DNA of 64,000 nt from Streptomyces albus subsp. albus. GTDB lineage: Bacteria; Actinomycetota; Actinomycetes; Streptomycetales; Streptomycetaceae. The stretch covers positions 15,808-79,807 of the forward strand of contig NZ_JODR01000030.1 of the NCBI RefSeq assembly GCF_000725885.1, read 5' to 3'. Of the stretch, positions 23,786-32,553 are shown one piece after another (positions within the stretch are counted from its first letter, which is position 1; the number at the start of each line of letters is the position of its first letter). The notes under the pieces are model-generated. The model was not told the origin of the DNA and made no database searches. It saw only the letters and a program-made list of their open reading frames with translations. The translations under genes and the position numbers were made by a program.

Positions 23786-24778
23786 ATGGTGTTCAAACGG
23801 CTTCTGGGCGCGCTCGGTGTGGGCGGCCCGTCGGTGGACACGGTCCTGGACGACGGCCCCGTGCGGCCGGGCGGCCCACTGTCCGGGCAGGTACACCTCG
23901 AAGGCGGCAGCGCCGACCACGAGATCGAACAGATCTCGCTCGAACTCGTCGCCCGGGTCGAGGCCGAGCACGAGGACGGGGAGCGGGAAGGCACCGTCGC
24001 TTTCGGCCGTTTCGCCGTCGGCGGCGGCTTCCGCCTCGCCGAAGGGGAACGGCGCAGTGTCCCCTTCACCGTCACCCTCCCCTGGGAGACACCGGTCACT
24101 GAACTGCACGGACAGCAACTCGGCGTCGTCCTCGGGGTGCGCACCGAACTGGCCGTGGCCGGCGCAAAGGACAAGGGCGACCTCGACCCGCTGTCCGTGG
24201 CACCGCTGCCCGCGCAGGAGGCCGTGCTGGAGGCGTTCGGCCGGCTGGGCTTCGGCTTCCTGTCCGCGGACCTGGAACTCGGCCACATCCGCGGCACCGG
24301 ACAGACGCTCCCCTTCTACCAGGAGATCGAGCTGTCCCCGTCCCCGCAGTACGCGCACGCCGTCAACGAGGTCGAGGTGACGTTCCTGGCCACACCCGGC
24401 GGCATGGAGGTCGTCCTGGAGGCCGACAAACGCGGCGGGCTCTTCCACGGCGGGTACGACGCGGTCAACCGCTTCACCGTCTCGCACGACGGAGTCCAGC
24501 ACCTCGACTGGGAAGCCGAAGTCGACTCCTGGATGCGGCAGATGACGGAGAGCCGCGGGGCGTATGCGGCGGGCCACGGCGGCCCCTACCCGGCCCCGCA
24601 CGACGGAGGGCACCCGTACGAGGCCGCGCACGGCGGCGGTCACCACCGCTCGGGGCCCGGTACGGGCGCCGTCGTGGCCGGTGCGGCGGCCGGACTCGCC
24701 GTCGGCGCGGTCGGCGGTTTCGTCGCCGCCGAAGTCATCGACGAGGTCTTCGACGACGATGACGAGGACGACGACTGA
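23786..24778 (+). CDS. Spo0M-like sporulation control protein (arrestin fold)
   Basis: 330 aa, ATG with AAGGAGAA upstream. Residues 1-245 form the Spo0M/arrestin-like beta-sandwich pair: MVFKRLLGALGVGGPSVDTV, GPLSGQVHLEGGSADHEIEQ, and LPFYQEIELSPSPQYAHAVN. The C-terminus is unusual: a His/Gly/Pro/Tyr-rich linker (about 262-292), a hydrophobic glycine-zipper-like segment (AVVAGAAAGLAVGAVGGFVA) and a poly-Asp/Glu end. Spo0M proteins affect sporulation and envelope morphology in Bacillus. The glycine-zipper tail could insert into or associate with membranes. Confidence 0.85.
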   Translation: MVFKRLLGALGVGGPSVDTVLDDGPVRPGGPLSGQVHLEGGSADHEIEQISLELVARVEAEHEDGEREGTVAFGRFAVGGGFRLAEGERRSVPFTVTLPWETPVTELHGQQLGVVLGVRTELAVAGAKDKGDLDPLSVAPLPAQEAVLEAFGRLGFGFLSADLELGHIRGTGQTLPFYQEIELSPSPQYAHAVNEVEVTFLATPGGMEVVLEADKRGGLFHGGYDAVNRFTVSHDGVQHLDWEAEVDSWMRQMTESRGAYAAGHGGPYPAPHDGGHPYEAAHGGGHHRSGPGTGAVVAGAAAGLAVGAVGGFVAAEVIDEVFDDDDEDDD

Positions 24779-24801
24779 GCGCACCCGGAGCACACCCGGC
24801 A

Positions 24802-24833
24802 GGGGCCCTGGCGCGGCACGGCGCCAGGGCCCC
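24802..24833 (+). terminator. Terminator after spo0M
   Basis: Perfect 13-bp stem GGGGCCCTGGCGC / GCGCCAGGGCCCC with a 6-nt loop, 24 bp after the spo0M stop. Confidence 0.8.
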
Positions 24834-25378
24834 GCGCCTCGGACGGCGAGCGGCCTCCCGCACGCCGCCGGCCGGCGCAGATCGGTGCGGGTCCGGTTCC
24901 GGCCGTAGGGGTGGTGCGGCGGGCGGTGGGCGGTCCCGGCCGGAACACGGGACCACTCCCCTGATGTCCGGGATTGCGCGCGCAGCCCGGGGACAAGTCG
25001 CTCGACGGTGAGGCCGGGAGCCGCTCGGGCAGCGACGAGCGCTCCCGGACGTCCGGGGCGAGGGCGTGGCAGCGCCCGCGTGCCGGCACGGCCGACCGCC
25101 CGTCCCCGGTCCGTGACGGAACGCGGCGGACCGGCGGGCCCGCACCCGCCCCTCGCCGGGGTGCCGTCACCGTGCGCCGTCGCGGGGGACGCTCCGCGGC
25201 ATGCCGCCGGGATGCGAGCGGTCGCCGGGCCGCGCACTCTGGGAAGCGGCGGACCTTGCGACGGGTGGTCCGTCCGACGGCGGTGGCCTGCGGAGCGGCG
25301 GTGGCCCGCCGGATGGCCGAGGACGGCCCCTCCCGGGGCCGCGATGCCGTTCAGGTCCGCGATATCGCTGGAGTCGCA
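24834..25378. other. Long GC-rich intergenic region, no gene recognised
   Basis: 545 bp between the spo0M terminator and gtrA-like gene. Open frames here are Arg/Pro/Gly-rich low-complexity shadows. It should hold the promoter of the GtrA-like gene; no clear promoter motif was identified. Confidence 0.4.
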
Positions 25379-26233
25379 GTGGCACAGACCGACGCAGCCG
25401 ACAGGAGCCCCGTCACGCGCCGGATCCGCGCACTGGCCGACGAGGTCGTGGGATTCGCTCTCGTGGGCGGAGCGGGCATCGCCGTGAACTTCGCGGTGTT
25501 CGATCTGTGCCGGGCCCTGACACCGCTGAACGTGCTGGCGAGCAGCCTCGTGGGCACCGGCGTGGCGATCGTCGGCAACTACTTCGGGTTCCGCCACTTC
25601 ACCTACCGCGACCGCGACAAGCGGTGCCCGGGGCGGCAGTTCACGCTGTTCGTCGTCTTCAGCCTGGTGGGGCTGGTCATCGAGAACGGCACGCTCTGGG
25701 TCGCCGCCCACGAGCTCGGCCGCCAAGGTGCTCTGGAGAGCAACCTCGTCAAGGCCCTGGGCATCACGGCCGCCGCCACCTTCCGGTTCGCGGCCTACCG
25801 CACCTGGGTCTTCCGACGACGGCCCGCCGCCCCGGCCGCACGCCGCGTCCCCGTTCCCGATGCGTGCGGCTCTGACGCAGGCGACACCCGTGTGCGCGGC
25901 CCCGGCCGCCGGACCCCCGCCCACAGGTCCCGCGCCCGCCGGACGCCCGGGACGGGGCGACGGCCCCACCGGTCCGTGCCTCCCGTGCTGGTGCCCGCCG
26001 GTGGCGGAGCCGCCTGGCCGCGCCCCCACGCCGACGCCCCGCCCGAGACGTCCCGGTGGCCGGCGGCCCCCGGCCACCGACCCGCCCGGCCCGCCCGGCA
26101 CGGAGCCGCCCCCGTACCGGCCGGCGGCGGCTGCCCGCACGAGGCGGTCTGGCAGTACACCGGGGACGGCCGGCCGCAGGCGGGGCATCGACGGTGCGGG
26201 ACGGGCGCGCAGCCACGCGGGAGGTCCCGATGA
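25379..26233 (+). CDS. GtrA-like flippase with an unusual Pro/Arg-rich tail
   Basis: 284 aa from GTG 25379, GGAG 7 nt upstream. Residues about 18-145 are a GtrA domain with four helices: EVVGFALVGGAGIAVNFAVF, VGTGVAIVGNYFGFRHFTYR, LFVVFSLVGLVIENGTLWVA and ALGITAAATFRFAAYRTWVF. GtrA proteins move lipid-linked sugars across the membrane. The remaining ~135 residues are Pro/Arg/Gly/His-rich and look like translated non-coding DNA. A frameshift or lost stop after residue 150 is possible, or a real disordered tail. Next to a mannosyltransferase-like gene, which fits a surface glycosylation pair. Confidence 0.75.
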   Translation: MAQTDAADRSPVTRRIRALADEVVGFALVGGAGIAVNFAVFDLCRALTPLNVLASSLVGTGVAIVGNYFGFRHFTYRDRDKRCPGRQFTLFVVFSLVGLVIENGTLWVAAHELGRQGALESNLVKALGITAAATFRFAAYRTWVFRRRPAAPAARRVPVPDACGSDAGDTRVRGPGRRTPAHRSRARRTPGTGRRPHRSVPPVLVPAGGGAAWPRPHADAPPETSRWPAAPGHRPARPARHGAAPVPAGGGCPHEAVWQYTGDGRPQAGHRRCGTGAQPRGRSR

Positions 26234-26293
26234 CGGCCGTCCCCCTGCCCCCGGCGTTCCGTGCCCAGGCCCCCCTTATCTGACGGAGCCGCC

Positions 26294-27448
26294 GTGACCA
26301 CGGACTCGACGGCCGTCCCGCGGCGGGCCGCCCGGTGGTGGGCCGGGCCGGGCCGCCTGCTGGCCGCCGCCGCGCCCGCCGTCGGCGCGTACGCGGCGGT
26401 GCGGCTCACCGGCTTCCTCGCGGTGGCGGCGTACGCCTGGGCAACCGGGAAAGCACCCAGCGCCGTGCTGGGCCACAGCTGGGACGCCCGCTGGTACGTG
26501 TCGATCGCCGCACACGGCTACGGAACCACCCGCTCGGGCGAGAGCGACCTGGCGTTCTTCCCCCTGCTGCCCGCGCTCGAACGGGGGCTGGCCACGGTGC
26601 CGCCGCTCAGTCTGCCCCAGGCCGGCATCCTCGCCGGCTGGGCGGGGGCGCTCGCGGCAGCCGCCGGCATCCACGCCGTCGGCCGGCACCTGTACGGCGG
26701 GGCCACTGCGACGTGGCTGGTCGTCCTGTGGGGGCTGTGGCCCAACGCCGTCGTCCAGACGATGGCGTACACCGAATCCCTCATGACCGCGCTGTCGGCG
26801 TGGGCGCTGTACGCGGTGCTCACCGGCAGGTGGCTGTGGGCCGGCTCCCTCGCGCTGCTCGCGGGCCTCTCCCGGCCCAACGGCTTCGCCGCCGCTGCCG
26901 CCGTCCTCACCGCCGCCGCAGCGGCACTGTGGCGGGACCCGGAACGCCGCCGCGACCCCCGGGTGTGGGCGGCACCGGCACTGGCGCCGCTGGGCTGGCT
27001 GGCGTACGTCGCCTGGGTCGGGACGCGGAGCGGCGGACCACTGGGCTATTTCGCCGTGCAGCGGGCCTGGGGGTCCCAGTTCGACTTCGGGCGCTACAAC
27101 GTGGAGTACCTGCTGCGGCTGCTCACCCAGCCGGCCCTGCCCGCCCAGTACCTTGCGGCGCTCACCGTCGTGGCCGCGCCGGCCGCACTCGTCCTCCTGG
27201 TCCGCGAAAGACCCCCGCTGCCGCTGGTGATCTACAGCGCCGCTCTGACGGTCGTCGCCCTGGGAGGCGCCCACTTCTTCTCCTCACGGCCCCGCTTCCT
27301 GATGCCCGCCTTCCCGCTCCTGTTCGTCGCGGCCCGCTGGGTCTGCCGCGCCCGCCCCTGCGTCCGCCTCCCCCTCGTTGCCGGCTGCGCGGGCCTGTCG
27401 ACCGTCTACGGCGTCCATCTGCTCACCGCCTCCTCCGTCGCCCCCTGA
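26294..27448 (+). CDS. PIG-V/GT-C-type polyprenyl-sugar glycosyltransferase membrane protein
   Basis: 384 aa with about nine helices, GTG start. An early extracellular loop carries WDARWYVSIAAHGYG (the D-x-R-W-Y pattern of PIG-V-like mannosyltransferases) and SDLAFFPLLPALER; NGFAAAAAV and SSRPRFLMPAFPLLF match the family's later conserved loops. These GT-C enzymes use lipid-linked mannose on the outer face of the membrane. The preceding GtrA-like gene could supply the flipped sugar donor. Confidence 0.8.
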   Translation: MTTDSTAVPRRAARWWAGPGRLLAAAAPAVGAYAAVRLTGFLAVAAYAWATGKAPSAVLGHSWDARWYVSIAAHGYGTTRSGESDLAFFPLLPALERGLATVPPLSLPQAGILAGWAGALAAAAGIHAVGRHLYGGATATWLVVLWGLWPNAVVQTMAYTESLMTALSAWALYAVLTGRWLWAGSLALLAGLSRPNGFAAAAAVLTAAAAALWRDPERRRDPRVWAAPALAPLGWLAYVAWVGTRSGGPLGYFAVQRAWGSQFDFGRYNVEYLLRLLTQPALPAQYLAALTVVAAPAALVLLVRERPPLPLVIYSAALTVVALGGAHFFSSRPRFLMPAFPLLFVAARWVCRARPCVRLPLVAGCAGLSTVYGVHLLTASSVAP

Positions 27449-27521
27449 ACCGCCCACCCGGCTGCGGCCTCCCACAGGATCGGGCGTGTGGCACGGCCGG
27501 CACGCCCACTACGGTGACGTC

Positions 27522-28136
27522 ATGCCCAGGGACGACCTGACGCCGTACTGGAACACCAACGTCGCCCGGCACCGCGACGTTCTCGCGGCCGTGCCCCGAG
27601 GCTGCGGCGACGCACTGGACGTGGGCTGCGGTGACGGACTCCTGGCCCGGAAGCTGACCGCAGCCGCCCGCCGCGTCACCGGGGTCGACAGCTCTCCCGA
27701 GATGATCGCCCGCGCCCGCGCGCATACCGCCGCCCGTCCCGGACTCACCTTCGTGGAAGGCGATTTCCTGACCGCCCGCCTCCCCGCCGCGGGCTACGAC
27801 TTCATCTGCTCCGTGTCCGCCCTCCACCACATGGACGTCGAAGCAGCCCTCCTGCGTATGCGCGCCCTGCTGCGGCCGGGCGGCACCCTCGTGGTCGTCG
27901 GCCTGGCCCGTGATGCGAGCCGCACCGACTGGGCGGCCAGGATCGCGGCGGCACCTGTCGTCAAGGTCACCAAACTGGTGCGCCGCGCACAGTCCCCGGA
28001 GGGAATGCCGGTCCACGACCCGCAGTTGAGCTACGGCCAGATCCGCGCCACGGCACGGCAACTCCTGCCGGGCATGCGCTACCGCCGCCATGTGCTGCGA
28101 CGGTACTCGGTGATCTGGCGGAAACCACCACCCTGA
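27522..28136 (+). CDS. Class I SAM-dependent methyltransferase
   Basis: 204 aa. Motif I ALDVGCGDGLLARKL (about 30), post I VTGVDSSPEM, motif II FICSVSALHHMD and LLRPGGTLVVVGL (motif III). Substrate unknown. Preceded by a 73-bp gap after the glycosyltransferase gene. Convergent with a second, unrelated methyltransferase gene 38 bp away. Confidence 0.85.
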   Translation: MPRDDLTPYWNTNVARHRDVLAAVPRGCGDALDVGCGDGLLARKLTAAARRVTGVDSSPEMIARARAHTAARPGLTFVEGDFLTARLPAAGYDFICSVSALHHMDVEAALLRMRALLRPGGTLVVVGLARDASRTDWAARIAAAPVVKVTKLVRRAQSPEGMPVHDPQLSYGQIRATARQLLPGMRYRRHVLRRYSVIWRKPPP

Positions 28137-28173
28137 GAACGGTCGGCCGGGCGGTGGCCGGGACGGGACGCCG

Positions 28174-29004
28174 TCAGGCGTCCTTGCGGGCCACCAGGCT
28201 GAAGAAGGAGGGAACCGGCCGGCCGCCGATGCGGGTCCGCCACTTTCCGTCGGTTTCCCGGGTGCCGCCGTGCTCGCCGGGGCAGTCGTTCTCGGTCGTC
28301 TCTGTGAGGGACAGCAGCCGCAGTCCGGCCCGCACGGCACCGGTCGCGACAGCTCCCACGGTGTGCCGGTAGGTCATCACGCTGCCGGTCGCCGGGCCCT
28401 CCTCGGCTTGCGCGTAGGCGGCCAGCTGTCCGTCCCACACATGCGGGCCCGCGTCGTCGTAGGCGCACCAGGCGCTGGCGGGCTCGTGCACGGCGAACAT
28501 CCCCGGCAGGGGGTGGAATTCGACGAGGACGAGATGGCCTCCCGGACGCAGACAGCGTGCGACCGAGCTCATCCACCGGGCGGGTTCGTCCGTGAAGTAG
28601 ACGACCCCGAGGGAGGCGAAGGCGAGATCGAAGCTTCCCCACAACCGCGGCGGCAGCGAGTTGGCGTCGGCCTCGACGAACGTGGGACACACCCCGCAAC
28701 GACCGGCGAGGTCGCGTGCTTTGTCGAGGGAGGCGGGGGAAAGATCGACGCCCGTCACGATGGCCCCGCGCCGCGCCAGGGAGATCGTCCCGAACCCGAT
28801 GTGGCACTGCACATGCAGTACGTCGAGCCCTTCGACGGATGGTGCCGCCTCCTGGAGAGCCGCGTTCTCCGCGGCGGACAGGGTGTCCCGCCCGGCCAGC
28901 AGCCCGGCCAGGTCGTACGTCTGGTCGCGTCCGTTCCCGTGCACCGCAGCCGCGGCGTCCCAGTAAGCCTTGTTGAGCCCGAGCATCTCGTGCGGATCGG
29001 CCAT
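28174..29004 (-). CDS. Class I SAM-dependent methyltransferase
   Basis: 276 aa. LHVQCHIGFGTISLARRGA (motif I with Gln-Cys-His), VTGVDLSPASLDKAR, FVEADANSLP, FASLGVVYFTD and CLRPGGHLVLVEFHP. The start ATG 29004 gives the usual MADPHEMLGLNKAYWD N-terminus of this family. Substrate unknown; distant from the ToxA-like methyltransferases further right. Monocistronic on the left-going strand. Confidence 0.85.
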   Translation of the reverse strand: MADPHEMLGLNKAYWDAAAAVHGNGRDQTYDLAGLLAGRDTLSAAENAALQEAAPSVEGLDVLHVQCHIGFGTISLARRGAIVTGVDLSPASLDKARDLAGRCGVCPTFVEADANSLPPRLWGSFDLAFASLGVVYFTDEPARWMSSVARCLRPGGHLVLVEFHPLPGMFAVHEPASAWCAYDDAGPHVWDGQLAAYAQAEEGPATGSVMTYRHTVGAVATGAVRAGLRLLSLTETTENDCPGEHGGTRETDGKWRTRIGGRPVPSFFSLVARKDA

Positions 29005-29402
29005 GGGGCATCACCTGGCCCGGCTAGGGCACGGCCGCCGCCACCGGTCTTGTCAGGGACGGCGGACGCGTGCGGAGGATGGGGAAATCTGCTCCGACAC
29101 CGGCCGCACGAAACGCGGACGCGGACCGCTACCGCCGGAAAGAGTGAAGACGTATGCCTCCGCCACAGGCAGCGGGCCCTCCGTTGCCTGCCGGTGCGGC
29201 CACCCACGGGCAGCCGGCCGGCAACCGGCAGGGGCCCGCCCGTGCGCCACGGGGGTGCGACGCACGGGCGGGGGTCCTGGGGCCCGGCCCGGGCTCGGGA
29301 CGGTGGCCCGGGGCGGTCCCGGGGCGGCGCCTGGCCGGGGACGGTGCCCGGTTGTCGGACGGGGGTGGGCCGCTCGCGGGCGATGTGCCGGCCGCGGGCC
29401 GG
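29005..29402. other. Intergenic region with a terminator hairpin
   Basis: Holds the promoter of the leftward methyltransferase (right of 29005) and the terminator of the DUF4232 gene near 29235. Small frames here are low-complexity. Confidence 0.45.
29235..29272 (-). terminator. Hairpin downstream of the DUF4232 gene
   Basis: Perfect 12-bp stem CCCGCCCGTGCG / CGCACGGGCGGG with a 14-nt loop, 131 bp beyond the DUF4232 stop. Confidence 0.55.
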
Positions 29403-30068
29403 TCAGCCGACGCCGACGGGGCTGACGAAGGTGCCGGGGCGGGTGGCGCCGGACTGGTCGAGGATGGCCCCGCCGTAGGGCCACTTGAGGGTGACGTGGG
29501 TGGTCTCGTCGGGCGGGGTGAGCAGGACCTTGCTCGGCACGAACGCCTTGGTGTCCGGGTCGTTCGTGGCGGTCGGCAGGAGCGTCAGGCTGACCATGGC
29601 GGTGCTCTGGCCGGGCCGCAGGGTGACGGTGCTGGGCTTGTCCGAGGAGCGGCGCAGGTCCCAGGCTTCGCCGCTCTTGCTGATGAGGCGGACGCCGGGG
29701 AAGCCGTGCAGGGTGCAGGTGCGCCCGCTGCCGTTCTTGAGCCGGATGCCCGCGGTCTGCTGGCTGGTGGCGTCCATGTCCGGGTGGCCCCCGTGCGGCA
29801 GGCCCCAGCTGTAGCGCAGTTCACCGGTGTGGCAGCGCTTGCTGGTGGCGGCGGCCGAGAGGGTGTTGACGGCATCGGTCCGCGAGCCCTGCGCCGCGGT
29901 CTCCTTGAGCGCGCTGCCGGTGGCTTCCCCGGCTGTGCGGGAGTGTGCGCCGGCCTTGGCGGAGGACGTATCGGTGGACGAGCCGCAGGCGGTGGCACCG
30001 GCGCCGACCGCGAGGGCGGCCAGCACGGCGGCGGTGCAACGGACTGCGCGGTGGAGCTTGGCGGTCAT
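29403..30068 (-). CDS. DUF4232 lipoprotein
   Basis: 221 aa from ATG 30068. Signal peptide with lipobox (AALAVGAGATACG, Cys at about 28), a Ser/Thr/Ala-rich linker, then a DUF4232 domain from about 90: CHTGELRYSWGLPHG, RLKNGSGRTCTLHGFPGVRL, LRPGQSTAMVSLTLLPT, HVTLKWPYGGAILDQSG. Two conserved Cys (CHTGEL and RTCTLHGFPG) probably pair. Exposed on the outer face of the membrane. Function of the family is not known; it is very common in Streptomyces. Confidence 0.9.
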   Translation of the reverse strand: MTAKLHRAVRCTAAVLAALAVGAGATACGSSTDTSSAKAGAHSRTAGEATGSALKETAAQGSRTDAVNTLSAAATSKRCHTGELRYSWGLPHGGHPDMDATSQQTAGIRLKNGSGRTCTLHGFPGVRLISKSGEAWDLRRSSDKPSTVTLRPGQSTAMVSLTLLPTATNDPDTKAFVPSKVLLTPPDETTHVTLKWPYGGAILDQSGATRPGTFVSPVGVG

Positions 30069-30413
30069 GGTTCCTCTTTCCCGAACACCGGGCCGCTGCC
30101 CGGCGTCCCCCCTGTCGAGTGGGTCTACGGGAGGTGTGATGGGCTCCGGGCGGCGGGAGTTCACGGAAGATTGTCCGGAGCCTGTAACAGCCCTCTCCCC
30201 CGTCCCCCGCCCCCTTCCCGTGCCGCTTCGCCCGGCGCGGCAACGGTGCCGTCGCGGGCGGCCCCGTCCACCGGGCGGGGCCCGCGGCGCTCCGGCGAGT
30301 TGGTGACCGTTGTGCGCCGCGAGAAGGCGCACGAGCCGCGGTGTGCGGACGAAGTCGTCGTCGACGCCGGCACCTGGGCGGGGCAACGACAGACTGATCC
30401 GGGCAACACTGCC
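30069..30413. other. Divergent intergenic region
   Basis: Contains the promoter of the leftward DUF4232 gene (near 30069-30150) and leads into the rightward hypothetical gene. Nothing else is recognised. Confidence 0.4.
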
Positions 30414-30419
30414 TAGGCT
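30414..30419 (+). promoter_or_regulatory. Candidate -10 box of a leaderless promoter
   Basis: TAGGCT lies only 6 nt before the ATG at 30426 and no ribosome-binding site is present, so transcription would start at or next to the start codon (leaderless mRNA). Confidence 0.5.
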
Positions 30420-30425
30420 GGCGCG

Positions 30426-30953
30426 ATGGACACTGTGCTCGCTCACGAGGAGAGCGGCTTCATCAACTTCCGGCATCACCTCCCGGATGCGATGGAGCAC
30501 GGGTACCGCTGGGTCAGCATCAAGCAGCTCCGCTTCTCCGCCCGGGCCGCGGAGTCCGCGGGTGACCGAGAACTGCTTGCCGCTCTGATCGGGCATGAGC
30601 AGTTCCGGGACGACTACGCGGGCGGAGGGGTGATGCCGGAGGGAACCCGGCACGGTCCGTACTGGCGACGGCTCATCACTGCCGATCTCTATGAACCCGT
30701 CAGCCAGGAGAAGGCCGTGGAGATACTGCGCGAGTGGGTGGGACCGCGCGGGGAAGTCCCCGCCGGGTTGGAAGCGGAACTCCGACGGGAGGTCTTCGCC
30801 CGCCTGGCCGCTGCTGACGGCATCCACTACCTCGGCGAGCTCGGAGATGAGGCCCTCCACGACTGGGGAGGTGTGCACGAGTTCTTTCACGAGTTCGTGC
30901 TCATCGACCGCTCGGCCGGACGGCTCGCTCTCATCGTCGCCGCCGACGACTAG
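30426..30953 (+). CDS. Hypothetical protein
   Basis: 175 aa, soluble, acidic, mainly alpha-helical. Begins MDTVLAHEESGFINFRHHLP; other notable stretches are MEHGYRWVSIKQLRFSARAA, GTRHGPYWRRLIT and GVHEFFHEFVLIDR. No domain recognised and no signal peptide. Strong GC3 bias supports coding. Probably translated from a leaderless transcript. Stands alone between DUF4232 and an AraC regulator. Confidence 0.75.
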   Translation: MDTVLAHEESGFINFRHHLPDAMEHGYRWVSIKQLRFSARAAESAGDRELLAALIGHEQFRDDYAGGGVMPEGTRHGPYWRRLITADLYEPVSQEKAVEILREWVGPRGEVPAGLEAELRREVFARLAAADGIHYLGELGDEALHDWGGVHEFFHEFVLIDRSAGRLALIVAADD

Positions 30954-31310
30954 GCAACCGTCGGGGCGTCCGCTGCGGTGACGAAGAGCGGTCGCGGAGC
31001 CCACAATCGCCCCCCGGGGCCGCCCACTGCCGGTCTTCCCGCTGCGGGCGGGCCCCCGGTGACCGGGCTTGATCCTCACGCCACGTAGGGCTGGAAGACG
31101 AGGCCCACCAGCGACTTTCATGCGGCGTTCGAGACGAGCCCCGGCCCGCCCCGGTCCGGACGCGGTGCCGCCGGAGCCGTGCCGTGTGTACGCGTCCGCA
31201 GCACCGGTCCGGGCTCCCCCGGCCCGGCAGCAGCCCCATGGGTCCTCACGCCTTCACCGGCCCCCCGTGGGCCGGGCGCGGGAGCGGTCAACCGGGCGGC
31301 CGGGCGGCGG
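30954..31310. other. Intergenic region
   Basis: No gene seen. Its right end carries TAATCT at 31311-31316, a plausible -10 box 9 nt before the GTG of the AraC gene, again suggesting a (near-)leaderless transcript. Confidence 0.4.
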
Positions 31311-31325
31311 TAATCTGGCATCGTT

Positions 31326-32339
31326 GTGATCCCCGTTCACCAGCTCGCCGGCGCGGCCGGTACCGCCGTCTCGGATGCCGCGTACGCGGCGTACTACGCG
31401 GCCATCGCCCGGACGGACACGCAGAGCCGGGGCACTGTCCGACACCTGCTCCGTCCGGAAGTCGGGGACGGCACGATCGAGGTCACGTCGCTGCGCAGCG
31501 GGTTCCACATCGTCCGCTACGACGTGGCGTTCACCGGCGGCCACCGGCTCGGGTACGCCTTCCCCGACGACCACTTCGAGCTGGAGTACTGCCTCGACGG
31601 GCGGATGCGCATCAGCGAGACCCACGCGGGTGACGGCGATCTGCACGCCCGCTCGGTGTCGCTCAGTCCCCGGCGCGCGACCGACGGCGTCGTCGCGTAC
31701 GGCGACGGGGAGCGGTACCGGGCGGTGTCCGTCACCGGCACCTGGAGCGGGCTGGAGTCCTACCTCGGCGGTCTGGGCGCGGACGCCCTCCCGGCCCCCG
31801 GGCCGGAGGACACCGCCTGCGCACGCTATCTGGGGCGGTCCGCCGCGCTGCGCCCGGTGGCCGGGCCGATGGAGGAGATCTATCTGCACCGGCGGTCGTC
31901 GCCGGGCCGGCTGCTGTTCCTGGAGTCGCGGATAGTTGCGGCGCTGTCCGCCCTCGCCGAGGGGCTGGGGGCCGCCGAAGCTCCCGTGCGGGGCCGGGGC
32001 CTCGATCTTGCGGAGCACGAGGTGGCGGCGTTGCGCCGGGTGCCCGAACTGCTGTGGCGGCAGCGTCACGCACCGCCGACGCTGGCGGACCTGGCCCGCG
32101 CCTCGTCGATGTCGGTGCGCCGCCTCACCTCGGGGTTCCGCGCGCTGTACGGGACGTCCGTGAAGGAGTACCACCGGCGCCGGTGCCTCGACCGGGCGGC
32201 GGCGCTGCTCGCCGAGACGGACTGGACGGTGGCCCGGATCGCGCACGAGGTCGGGTACGCGTCGCCCGGCAACTTCGGTTACGCCTTCCGCCGCGACCGG
32301 GGAACGACACCCGCCCGGTTCCGGCGGGCGCACTCCTGA
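31326..32339 (+). CDS. AraC-family transcriptional regulator
   Basis: 337 aa. N-terminal AraC_binding-like domain (1-220) containing RLGYAFPDDHFELEYCLDGR, and a C-terminal double HTH: LADLARASSMSVRRLTSGFR followed by GTSVKEYHRRRCLDRAAALL and WTVARIAHEVGYASPGNFGY, ending in FRRDRGTTPARFRR. GTG start with no ribosome site. The exporter gene 214 bp downstream in the same direction is the likely target. Confidence 0.9.
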   Translation: MIPVHQLAGAAGTAVSDAAYAAYYAAIARTDTQSRGTVRHLLRPEVGDGTIEVTSLRSGFHIVRYDVAFTGGHRLGYAFPDDHFELEYCLDGRMRISETHAGDGDLHARSVSLSPRRATDGVVAYGDGERYRAVSVTGTWSGLESYLGGLGADALPAPGPEDTACARYLGRSAALRPVAGPMEEIYLHRRSSPGRLLFLESRIVAALSALAEGLGAAEAPVRGRGLDLAEHEVAALRRVPELLWRQRHAPPTLADLARASSMSVRRLTSGFRALYGTSVKEYHRRRCLDRAAALLAETDWTVARIAHEVGYASPGNFGYAFRRDRGTTPARFRRAHS

Positions 32340-32553
32340 CGCCGGCCGCCTGCCGGAAGCGCACCGCTCTCCACATCGACGGACCCCGCCCTCCACACCG
32401 CGGCGTGCCGTTCCCCCGGACGATGTGGCGCGGACCGCGGTCGTACCGGCTGTCTTACCGGCTGTCGCGCCGGCGCCCGAGGGGCCCGGGGCCCGGCGTC
32501 CGGGTGCGCCCGCGGCCTGACCCGCCGCCGACAGACGATCCGGAGAAAGACCG

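Noticed and set aside
24834..25378. Small genes in the long gap before gtrA
   Set aside because: Open frames are Arg/Pro/Gly-rich low complexity on both strands with no ribosome site and no recognisable motif.
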